Shown here: positions 29,294 through 36,721 of the stretch, in pieces
How positions within the stretch are numbered: position 1 is the first letter of the stretch
How the letters are laid out: every line of letters starts with the position of its first letter
Source of the DNA: JAWKZG01 sp041396125
GTDB lineage: Bacteria > Pseudomonadota > Gammaproteobacteria > Competibacterales > Competibacteraceae
Direction of reading: 5' to 3'
NCBI GenBank assembly: GCA_041396125.1
Contig: JAWKZG010000024.1
Span: 12,813 to 76,812 of the forward strand
DNA: 64,000 nt
Notes under the pieces: generated by a model
What the model saw: the letters and a program-made list of their open reading frames with translations, nothing else
Told to the model about the DNA's origin: nothing
Database searches by the model: none
Translations under genes and position numbers: made by a program

Positions 29294-29320
29294 TGTCGCA
29301 TTTCAGATACCGTATGTCGC
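29294..29320 (+). promoter_or_regulatory. Possible AraC-type operator: TGTCGC direct repeat in the folD-corrinoid gap
   Basis: TGTCGC occurs at 29294-29299 and 29315-29320, exactly 21 bp (two helical turns) apart, in the 308-bp divergent region between folD and the corrinoid gene. Direct TGTCGC-like half-sites at this spacing are reminiscent of GlxA-type AraC regulators of quaternary amine catabolism. The rest of the gap shows no small gene, and I find no recognisable riboswitch in it. Confidence 0.3.
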
Positions 29321-29464
29321 GGTAGAGCCAGACGTGAAAACAGCCTAAAGCCTACTCTGCACAGAGGTTTACCGCTGGTTTGAAATAATATTGAGCGCGT
29401 TGAACTAAGCGCTGAAAACAGCATTGTAGCCCGCTTGCGACGCACACTACCGAAGGTGAAAAGA

Positions 29465-30181
29465 ATGGCAGATATTGACGACGATTACGATGGTGAAGAA
29501 GATCTTGATTTGCGCAGTCTGGATGATGCCGAACTCGTCGAACAGATGCATGACGATCTCTACAACGGCCTGAGAGAAGAGATCGAAGAAGGCACGCATA
29601 TTCTGTTGGAACGCGGCTGGTCGCCGAAACGCGTGCTGGATGAAGCGCTGGTCGAAGGCATGCGCATCGTCGGTATCGATTTCCGCGATGGCATTCTGTT
29701 CGTGCCGGAAGTGCTGATGGCGGCTAATGCGATGAAAGGCGGTATGGCGATTCTGCGGCCGTTACTGGTCGAAACTGGCGCGCCCTCCATGGGCAAGATG
29801 GTAATCGGCACGGTCAAGGGCGATATCCACGATATCGGCAAGAATCTGGTCTCAATGATGATGGAAGGGGCCGGTTTCGAAGTCATTGATCTGGGGATCA
29901 ACAACCCGGTCGAGAACTATCTCAAAGCGCTGGAAGAGCACAAGCCCGACATCCTCGGTATGTCGGCGCTGCTGACCACAACCATGCCTTATATGAAAGT
30001 GGTCATTGACGAAATGGTCAAGCTGGGCATCCGTGACGATTATATCGTACTGGTCGGTGGTGCGCCTCTGAACGAGGAGTTCGCTAAAGCGGTCGGCGCT
30101 GATGCGTATTGCCGCGATGCTGCGGTCGCGGTGGAAACTGCCCAGGGTTTTATCACCCGGCGGCATAATCAGCGCTCCTGA
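29465..30181 (+). CDS. Corrinoid (B12-binding) methyl-transfer protein, MtbC/MttC-like
   Basis: A 238-residue cobalamin-binding carrier of the MetH-B12 type. The helical cap covers about residues 15-90 and the Rossmann-like domain the rest. The corrinoid ligand signature is GDIHDIGKNLV near residue 118 (DxHxxG), with SALLTTTMPYMK and IVLVGGAPLNEEFAK following. I took the ATG at 29465, preceded by GAAGGTG, over a start ten codons earlier. It receives a methyl group from a substrate methyltransferase and hands it to THF through the methyltransferase encoded at 32688. No MttB-like partner is visible in the window, so the methyl donor is unknown. Confidence 0.9.
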   Translation: MADIDDDYDGEEDLDLRSLDDAELVEQMHDDLYNGLREEIEEGTHILLERGWSPKRVLDEALVEGMRIVGIDFRDGILFVPEVLMAANAMKGGMAILRPLLVETGAPSMGKMVIGTVKGDIHDIGKNLVSMMMEGAGFEVIDLGINNPVENYLKALEEHKPDILGMSALLTTTMPYMKVVIDEMVKLGIRDDYIVLVGGAPLNEEFAKAVGADAYCRDAAVAVETAQGFITRRHNQRS

Positions 30182-30211
30182 GCAGGCAACTACCAACAGG
30201 CGACTCCCGGC

Positions 30212-30826
30212 ATGCAGACACCTTCCCATCTGATCCTGGCCTGCGGGGCTTTGGCCCGCGAAATTATCGAACTCAAGCGGACGAATGGCTGGCGGCATGT
30301 CAGTGTGCAGTGCCTGCCGCCGGAACTGCATAACCGACCCGGTAAAATTCCGGATGCTGTGCGCGCCAAGCTGGAGGCGCTGAGCGACAACTACCAATCG
30401 ATTTTCGTCGCCTACGCGGATTGCGGTACCGGTGGAGCACTGGATCGGGTGCTGGAGGAATACGGCATCGAACGCATACCGGGCGCGCATTGCTATCAGT
30501 TCTACGCCGGCACCCGTCTGTTCCAGCAATTGGCGGATACCGAACACTGCAGCAATTAAAAAACCGACTTCCTGGTGCGTCATTTCGAACGTCTGGTATG
30601 GCAGGGGCTGGGACTGGATCGGCACCCGGAACTGCAGTCGGCCTATTTTGGCAATTACCGCAAACTGGTTTATCTGGCGCAAACCCGCGTGGATGGACTG
30701 GTCGAGCAGGCTAAAGCGGCCGCTGAGCGCTTGGGGCTGGCGTATGAGTACCGCTACACCGGCTTTGGCGAGCTGGAGCACTCTCTCAGCGAATTTACGA
30801 CGGGGGAAACAGCGTGGGAAAACTGA
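30212..30826 (+). CDS. DUF1638 family protein (in-frame stop codon as read)
   Basis: A 204-codon protein of unknown function. The family signature is seen as LILACGALAREIIELKR near residue 6, VSVQCLPPELHNRPGKIPDAV near 29, and VAYADCGTGGALD near 66 (conserved Cys and Gly). The C-terminal half has TDFLVRHFERLVWQGLGLDRHPEL and GNYRKLVYLAQ. A TAA at 30557-30559 falls in frame between the two halves, and the same frame resumes. DUF1638 proteins recur in corrinoid/THF methyl-transfer operons of proteobacteria, usually after the corrinoid protein as here. Either a nonsense mutation or an error produced the stop. Confidence 0.75.
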
Positions 30827-31119
30827 TTACGGTGTATTGGCGTGATATCCCCGCCCAGGTGATCGCCAAGCGCGGTCGGGAATCCGCCAAAATACAATTA
30901 TCCGAACGGTTTCAGGTGGCTATCGACCGGGCTGCGATGCGGGCCGGTAAAGGTGGCAGTGAACAATATCTGGATGATTGGCGGCGGGTCACGCAAAGCT
31001 GTGGTGATGATCTCAACGCCGCTGCCCGGCAGGCGGCGGATCAGCTCGAAGCCCGGTTCAGTGATGAGTTCCTGGAACGGGTTGTCAAGGCCAGTGGCCG
31101 CTTGCCGCTTGATGCGTAA
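30814..31119 (+). CDS. Virulence-factor-domain protein of unknown function (C1 operon)
   Basis: A 101-residue protein starting with GTG at 30814, overlapping the previous gene by 13 bp. The opening GKLITVYWRDIPAQVIAKRGRE is characteristic of the family named virulence factor in domain databases, a name that says little about function. The remainder is helical and charged. It is found in this operon position in several alpha- and gammaproteobacteria, between DUF1638 and the MTHFR C-terminal domain protein. A role in methyl-THF metabolism or in handling the corrinoid protein is inference. Confidence 0.75.
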   Translation: MGKLITVYWRDIPAQVIAKRGRESAKIQLSERFQVAIDRAAMRAGKGGSEQYLDDWRRVTQSCGDDLNAAARQAADQLEARFSDEFLERVVKASGRLPLDA

Positions 31120-31133
31120 CAGGTTTGTTTCCC

Positions 31134-31616
31134 ATGTATGCAGTTCGACGTTGGGCCGTCCGTCAGGCACGCAGTTTTGAGTGGGTCTATCAAACTCTGG
31201 AACGGGTGTTGATCGGTTTGCACCCGCTGCTTGACCGGGTCGGGTATGAGCGTCTGGACAAACCGGTTGCAGTGCTCGAAAAAGCGATTAAAGGGTTTCT
31301 GTTCGACTGCCAGATGTGTGGCCAGTGTGTGCTCAGCAGCACCGGCATGTCTTGCCCCATGAACTGCCCCAAACAACTGCGCAATGGCCCCTGCGGCGGT
31401 GTTCGTGCCGGCGGTTACTGCGAAGTCAAACCGGCTATGCGCTGCGTTTGGGTCGATGCCTACGAAGGCAGTCAGCGCATGCGCTCGGGCATGTCCATCC
31501 AGTTAGTGCAGTTTCCGGTTGACCGGCGGCTGGAAGGACGCTCGTCCTGGTTGCGGGCGGTGCGCCTGAAAGCCGAGCAATTGCGCCCGGAGAAGGTCAA
31601 CTCGAATGAAAATTAA
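31134..31616 (+). CDS. MTHFR C-terminal zinc/iron-sulfur domain protein (PF12225-like)
   Basis: A 160-residue protein matching the cysteine-rich domain found as a separate partner or C-terminal part of archaeal and acetogen-type methylene-THF reductases. Cysteines visible in order: FDCQMCGQCVLSSTGMSCPMNCPK, then RNGPCGGV, GGYCEVKP and MRCVWVD. This layout suggests an iron-sulfur or zinc site. I took ATG 31134 (MYAVRRW) over a start three codons upstream. It lies 21 bp before the catalytic MTHFR gene; together they resemble the two-part reductase of the Wood-Ljungdahl type. Here it may run towards methyl-THF oxidation. Confidence 0.8.
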   Translation: MYAVRRWAVRQARSFEWVYQTLERVLIGLHPLLDRVGYERLDKPVAVLEKAIKGFLFDCQMCGQCVLSSTGMSCPMNCPKQLRNGPCGGVRAGGYCEVKPAMRCVWVDAYEGSQRMRSGMSIQLVQFPVDRRLEGRSSWLRAVRLKAEQLRPEKVNSNEN

Positions 31617-31637
31617 CGCCAAGCAAGAGCAGGCCTT

Positions 31638-32691
31638 ATGATTTTCGATGACGAACCAGTGCCCGGATTTTCCTTGCCGATTCTGCCCGGTCATGTTTCA
31701 CCGGGCCGCCTGGAACGCATCCTGCGGGCCGGTCATTTTGCCGTAACCGCCGAGATCGCCCCGCCTGATTCGGCTGATCCGGGCGAGGTCTATGCCCGCG
31801 CCAGAGTGTTTGATGGCACGGTCGATGCGATCAACGCCACCGACGGCTCGGGCGCGAACTGCCATATGTCCAGCGTCGGTGTCTGTTCTCTGCTGACCCG
31901 GCAGGGTTATGCGGTGGTGATGCAGGTGTCCTGCCGTGACAAAAATCGCATTGCTATCAGGGTGATGTGCTGGGGGCGGCGGCTATGGGCGTAGCGAATG
32001 TCCTGTGTCTGACCGGTGACGGTGTGCAGGCCGGTGACCACCCGCAGTCAAGCCGGTATTTGATCTGGATTGCATGTCGCTGCTGGAACTGATTCGCACC
32101 ATGCGCGATGAGTCGCGCTTTCAGAGTGGCCGGGCTCTGAGCAGTCCGCCGCGGGTATTTCTGGGGGCGGCGGCCAATCCTTTCGGCGAACCGCGTGATT
32201 TCCGGGTTTTGCGTCTGGCCAAGAAAATCGCCGCCGGGGCGCAATTTATCCAGACCCAGTATTGCTATGACATCGCCCAGTTCAAGGAGTACATGCGCCA
32301 GGTGTGTGAGATGGGGCTGCATGAGCGTGCTTTTATCCTGGCCGGTGTCGGCCCGCTGGCTTCCGCCAAGGCAGCGGAATGGATTCGTACCCATGTGCCG
32401 GGCATCCACATCCCGGATGCCATCATCGCGCGCTTGCGCGGCGCGCAAAAGCAGAAAGCAGAAGGCCAGCAGATCTGCATCGAGCTGATTCAGCAGCTGC
32501 GCGAGATCGAAGGTGTAGCGGGTGTGCACGTCATGGCCTACCGGCAGGAAGAAGCGGTCGCCGAAATCATCAGCCGTTCCGGCGTATTGGCGGGCCGTGT
32601 GCCCTGGTATCCCAGCCGTGACGCCACCAGTCATTCCAGTCGTGATCCCCGATCCGAACCATCGTTATCAGAACCGAGAGCTATCGCATGA
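31638..32691 (+). CDS. Methylenetetrahydrofolate reductase-like flavoprotein (two frameshifts)
   Basis: About 351 residues when corrected. The TIM-barrel flavoprotein interconverts 5-methyl-THF and 5,10-methylene-THF. Visible segments are ERILRAGHFAVTAEIAPPDSAD near residue 25, DGTVDAINATDGSGANCHMSS near 60, GVANVLCLTGDG (flavin loop) after the first break, and GAQFIQTQYCYD near 200. Single bases are missing at about 31955 (ATTGCTATCAGGGTG) and about 32045 (CCGCAGTCAAGCC). The stop overlaps the next ATG (ATGA at 32688). It belongs with the 160-residue cysteine-rich partner upstream, because this reading frame has only the catalytic barrel. Confidence 0.85.
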
Positions 32692-33605
32692 CCGAAACCG
32701 TAGTCAGTTCCGCCAGCAAAGAAGTGGTGATTGGATTCGAACGTCCATTTGTCGTTATTGGTGAACGTATTAACCCGACCGGGCGCAAAATTCTGGCGGC
32801 GGAGATGGCGGCAGGCGATTTCAGCCGGGTCGAACGCGATGCGATTGCCCAGGTGGAAGCGGGTGCGCATATGCTGGATGTCAACGCCGGTATTCCGCTG
32901 GCGGACGAGCCTGCCATTCTGGCCGCAGCGATCAAGCTGGTGCAGTCGATCACCGACGTGCCGCTGTCCATTGATTCCAGCATCGTCGCGGCGCTGGAAG
33001 CCGGCCTGGCAGTGTATCAGGGCAAGGCGCTGGTCAACTCCGTCACCGGCGAGGAAGAACGCCTGGAAGCGGTGCTGCCGCTGATCAAAAAATACGGCGC
33101 TGCAGTGGTTGCCATCTCCAATGATGAAACCGGCATTTCAGAAGACCCGGATGTCCGCTTCGAAGTCGCCAAACGCATTGTCGAGCGGGCCGAGGATTAT
33201 GGTATTCCGCGTGCGGATATTATAGTCGATCCGCTGGTTATGCCGGTGGGTGCTATCAATCAGGCGGGCCGGCAGGTGATGCATATTCTGCGGCGGCTGC
33301 GTGATGAGCTCAAAGTCAATTCGACCTGTGGCGCATCCAATATCAGTTTCGGTCTACCCAACCGTCACGGTATCAACGCAGCGTATCTGACCATGGGTAT
33401 CAGCAACGGGCTGACCTCGGCGATCATGAATCCCCTGCATGCCGAGGATATTCAGGCGGTGATGGGGGCTGACGTGATGATGGGCCACGATCCGCACTGT
33501 ATGCGCTGGATGCGTAAATTTCGCGATCCTAACGCCGTTTCAGTAGAAGCCCAGGGGCGTGGTCGGCGCGAAAGTCGGCGTCGCCGGGCCGGCAGCGGAA
33601 GCTGA
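32688..33605 (+). CDS. Methyltetrahydrofolate:corrinoid protein methyltransferase, pterin-binding domain
   Basis: A 305-residue TIM-barrel enzyme of the AcsE/MtgA/MtvA type that transfers a methyl group between a corrinoid protein and THF. Characteristic elements are FVVIGERINPTGRKILAAEM near residue 20, VEAGAHMLDVNAG near 57, VPLSIDSSIVAALEAGL near 90, and STCGASNISFGLPNRHGINAA near 206, all typical of the pterin-binding family. Its ATG overlaps the MTHFR stop, indicating coupling. A C-terminal Arg-rich tail (QGRGRRESRRRRAGS) is extra to the fold. Confidence 0.88.
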   Translation: MTETVVSSASKEVVIGFERPFVVIGERINPTGRKILAAEMAAGDFSRVERDAIAQVEAGAHMLDVNAGIPLADEPAILAAAIKLVQSITDVPLSIDSSIVAALEAGLAVYQGKALVNSVTGEEERLEAVLPLIKKYGAAVVAISNDETGISEDPDVRFEVAKRIVERAEDYGIPRADIIVDPLVMPVGAINQAGRQVMHILRRLRDELKVNSTCGASNISFGLPNRHGINAAYLTMGISNGLTSAIMNPLHAEDIQAVMGADVMMGHDPHCMRWMRKFRDPNAVSVEAQGRGRRESRRRRAGSGS

Positions 33606-33658
33606 CAAGGCGAGTGCGCCGTCCAGCAATCAGCGCAATCAGAAAGGGGATATAACAA

Positions 33659-35713
33659 ATGAGCGATCTGCCAACAGCCAGCGGCGATGCCATGGTGATC
33701 TTTACCCCGTCCGGACGACGGGGCCGCTTTCCCGTCGGCACGCCGGTACTGCAGGCCGCCCGTGCGCTGGGCGTGGATATTGATTCAGTCTGCGGCGGCC
33801 GGGCGATGTGCGGGCGCTGTCAAATTATGCAAAGTGTAGGCGAGTTTGCCAAAGACGGTATTGCTTCCCGACCCGAGCATCTGTCTGCACTTACCGCCAC
33901 CGAGCAGGAATACGATCGACTGAACGGCCTGAAAAAAGGCCGTCGGCTTAGTTGCCAAACCCAGATTCTGGGTGATGTCATCGTCGATGTGCCGCCGGAC
34001 TCCCAGGTCCACCGCCAGATCGTACGCAAGCGCGCCGAGGTGCAGGACATCGAACTGGACCCGATCGTGCGGCTGTACTATGTGGAAGTCCAGGAACCCA
34101 ATATGCACGATCCCTCCAGCGATCTGCGGCGGCTGGAGGAAGCGCTGGAGTTCGAATGGCGGCTGACCAATCTGTTCACTGATATCCGGGTGATTCAGGA
34201 ATTGCAGCTGGCCTTGCGTCAGGGTGAATGGAAAGTCACGGTTGCCATCCATGACGACAATAAAATCATCGCCGTATGGCCGGGTCTGCGCGAGCATATT
34301 TACGGTCTGGCTTACGATGTCGGTTCCACCACTATCGCCGCCCATTTATGTAATCTCGCTACCGGCGAAGTCGCAGCATCGGTCGGCGCGATGAACCCGC
34401 AGATTCGCTTCGGTGAAGATCTGATGAGCCGGGTTTCCTACATCATGATGAACCCCGGCAGTGAAGTGGAGCTGACCCGGGCAGTACGCGAAGCGGTCAA
34501 TAATCTGGCCTCGGAAGTCACCTATGAGGCTGGCATCGGCCTGACCGACATTATTGAAGCGACTTTCGTCGGCAACCCGATCATGCACCATCTGCTGCTC
34601 GGCATTAATCCGGTTGAACTGGGCGGTGCACCGTTCGCTTTGGCCACGGAAGGTGCCGTCCGTTCGCTGTGGGCGAGCGAGATCGATCTTTACATCCACC
34701 CGAATGCGCGCATTTACGTGCTGCCCTGTATCGCCGGTCATGTCGGTGCCGACACAGCCGGGGTAGTGCTGTCGGAAGCGCCGTATCTGTCCGATCAGAT
34801 GGACTTACTGGTCGATGTCGGCACCAACGCCGAGATCGTGCTGGGCAATCGGCATCGTTTACTGGCCTGTTCCAGCCCTACCGGCCCGGCCTTTGAGGGG
34901 GCACAGATCAGCAGCGGCCAGCGGGCGGCGGCGGGCGCTATCGAGCGGGTACGAATTGATCCTGTCACGCTGGAGCCGAAATTCCAGGTCATTGGCTGTG
35001 ACTTGTGGTCCGACGACGCCGATTTCGACGCTCAGATTGCCAGCACCGGAGTGACCGGTATTTGCGGTTCCGGCATTATCGAAGTCATTGCCGAGATGTT
35101 TCTGGCCGGCATCATCAATCAGGACGGGGTTATTGATGGTGCCTGTGCGGCCCGTTCGCCGCGTGTTGTACCGGAAGGTCGTACCTTTTCCTATATTCTG
35201 CATGCTGCCGATATCGTCATCAAAATCACCCAGAATGATATCCGCGCTATCCAGCTGGCCAAAGCAGCGCTTTATGCCGGGGTGCGCCTGCTGATGGATC
35301 GGATGGGGGTGGAAACCGTCGACCGGATCCGCCTGGCCGGCGCATTTGGCAGTCATATCGATGTTAAATACGCGATGGTGCTGGGCCTGATCCCCGATTG
35401 TGACCTGACGGCTGTTAACTCGGTGGGGAATGCTGCCGGTACCGGCGCGCGCATCGCGCTGCTGGATCGCAAGGCACGCGCTGAAATCGAAGAGGAAGTG
35501 CGTAAAATCGAGAAGGTCGAAACGGCCGTCGAACCGCGTTTCCAGGAACATTTCGTCGAGGCTATGGCTTTTCCGCATAAAACAGCACCGTTTCCCAATC
35601 TGCGCCAAGTTGTTGCCTTGCCCGAACCACGTGCTGTGCAAAACCAAACCGGTGGCCAGGTGCGCCGACGCTCGCGCCGGGGCAATCGGGCGGAGCGCTC
35701 GACCGAAGTTTAA
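33659..35713 (+). CDS. ASKHA-domain ferredoxin protein, corrinoid reductive activator (RamA/RACo-like)
   Basis: This 684-residue protein probably reactivates the Co(II) corrinoid protein to Co(I) using ATP and an iron-sulfur cluster. The N-terminal 2Fe-2S ferredoxin domain has CGGRAMCGRC near residue 45 and a fourth Cys in RLSCQT near 100. After a linker, the ASKHA-type domain starts near residue 220 (GLAYDVGSTTIAAHL) and contains VGNPIMHHLLLG, LLVDVGTNAEIVLG and CSSPTGPAFEGAQI. The ATG at 33659 follows AAAGGGG. It ends the methyl-transfer operon and has the domain order of RACo-like activators, with an Arg-rich tail. Confidence 0.85.
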   Translation: MSDLPTASGDAMVIFTPSGRRGRFPVGTPVLQAARALGVDIDSVCGGRAMCGRCQIMQSVGEFAKDGIASRPEHLSALTATEQEYDRLNGLKKGRRLSCQTQILGDVIVDVPPDSQVHRQIVRKRAEVQDIELDPIVRLYYVEVQEPNMHDPSSDLRRLEEALEFEWRLTNLFTDIRVIQELQLALRQGEWKVTVAIHDDNKIIAVWPGLREHIYGLAYDVGSTTIAAHLCNLATGEVAASVGAMNPQIRFGEDLMSRVSYIMMNPGSEVELTRAVREAVNNLASEVTYEAGIGLTDIIEATFVGNPIMHHLLLGINPVELGGAPFALATEGAVRSLWASEIDLYIHPNARIYVLPCIAGHVGADTAGVVLSEAPYLSDQMDLLVDVGTNAEIVLGNRHRLLACSSPTGPAFEGAQISSGQRAAAGAIERVRIDPVTLEPKFQVIGCDLWSDDADFDAQIASTGVTGICGSGIIEVIAEMFLAGIINQDGVIDGACAARSPRVVPEGRTFSYILHAADIVIKITQNDIRAIQLAKAALYAGVRLLMDRMGVETVDRIRLAGAFGSHIDVKYAMVLGLIPDCDLTAVNSVGNAAGTGARIALLDRKARAEIEEEVRKIEKVETAVEPRFQEHFVEAMAFPHKTAPFPNLRQVVALPEPRAVQNQTGGQVRRRSRRGNRAERSTEV

Positions 35714-35839
35714 TCCGCCGGAGCAGGGTGAGCTTGGCCGGGTTGTCCAGTGCTGCAAGGCTCATTCTGCCCGCATATTTTTCCAGCAAACTGCGTAACC
35801 CGGCTATACTGGCTGCTTTCAGCTACCCCTGAGAGCCCT

Positions 35840-36721
35840 GTGAATCCTGCTATTCTGCGAGCAGTGTTGTTTATGCTGCTGTCAACAGCACTTTTGTCGT
35901 GCATGCATGGTCTGGTGCGGTATGTCAGTCATACTCTGCATCCTTTCGAGATTGCTTTTTTTCGTAATCTGTTTGGATTGGCGGTGGTGTTGCCGCTGGT
36001 TTGGCGTGCCGGCGCTGCAGGCTTTGTCACCAAACGACCCGGTCTGCAGGTGTTACGCGGAGTTATCGGCATGGGTGCCATGCTGGGCTGGTTTTACGGT
36101 CTTAGTGTGGTACCGATTGCGGGTGCTACCGCGCTCAGTTTTACTGCGGCGATATTTGCCTCGCTGGGGGCTGCCTTGTTTTTGGGTGAACGTATGCGGT
36201 TGCGGCGCTGGAGCGCTGTTATCATAGGCTTTCTGGGCGCGTTGATTGTACTGCGACCCGGGATGGAAACGATCAGTATCGGTGCTTTGGCAATTTTGTT
36301 TTCATCGATGTGCTGGGGCAGCAATATCGTGATCGTCAAGCGTCTGAGCCAGACCGATAATACCGTCAGCATTGTCGTCTGGATGTCGATGATGCTAACG
36401 GTATTTTCGATTTTCCCGGCGTTGTTCGTCTGGCAATGGCCGACTCTGCCGGAACTCGGCTGGCTGCTACTGCTGGGCACCCTCGGTACTGGCGGGCATC
36501 TGGCGATGGTGACGGCACTCAAACTGGTGGATGCAACCCAGATTATGCCGCTGGATTTTTCCCGACTGATCTGGACCAGTGTGCTGGGCTATCTGGTGTT
36601 TGCCGAGATCCCCGATATCTGGACCTGGGTCGGCGGCACCGTGATTTTCGCCAGTGCCGCGTTTATCACCTACCGTGAGGCCAAACTCAAACGTCCCGGT
36701 CTAGCGGTGTCCCGCCAGTAA
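35840..36721 (+). CDS. EamA/DMT-family transporter
   Basis: A 293-residue ten-helix drug/metabolite transporter with two EamA repeats. The first repeat opens AVLFMLLSTALLSCMHGLVRYVS and carries HPFEIAFFRNLFGLAVVLPL; the second begins AILFSSMCWGSNIVIVKRLS and includes EIPDIWTWVGGTVIFASAAFITYREA near the end. I took the GTG at 35840 as start, since it fits the family N terminus, although its ribosome site is weak. The 3' end overlaps the convergent TssB-TssC-like gene by 21 bp. The substrate is unknown. No functional tie to the methyl-transfer operon is visible. Confidence 0.85.
   Translation: MNPAILRAVLFMLLSTALLSCMHGLVRYVSHTLHPFEIAFFRNLFGLAVVLPLVWRAGAAGFVTKRPGLQVLRGVIGMGAMLGWFYGLSVVPIAGATALSFTAAIFASLGAALFLGERMRLRRWSAVIIGFLGALIVLRPGMETISIGALAILFSSMCWGSNIVIVKRLSQTDNTVSIVVWMSMMLTVFSIFPALFVWQWPTLPELGWLLLLGTLGTGGHLAMVTALKLVDATQIMPLDFSRLIWTSVLGYLVFAEIPDIWTWVGGTVIFASAAFITYREAKLKRPGLAVSRQ

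Noticed and set aside
29157..29464. Possible cobalamin riboswitch before the corrinoid gene
   Set aside because: No B12-box-like consensus (AGYCMGgAgaCCkGCc) is visible in either strand of the 308-bp gap.
30557..30559. Pyrrolysine or selenocysteine recoding of the DUF1638 stop
   Set aside because: The codon is TAA; pyrrolysine uses TAG and selenocysteine uses TGA.
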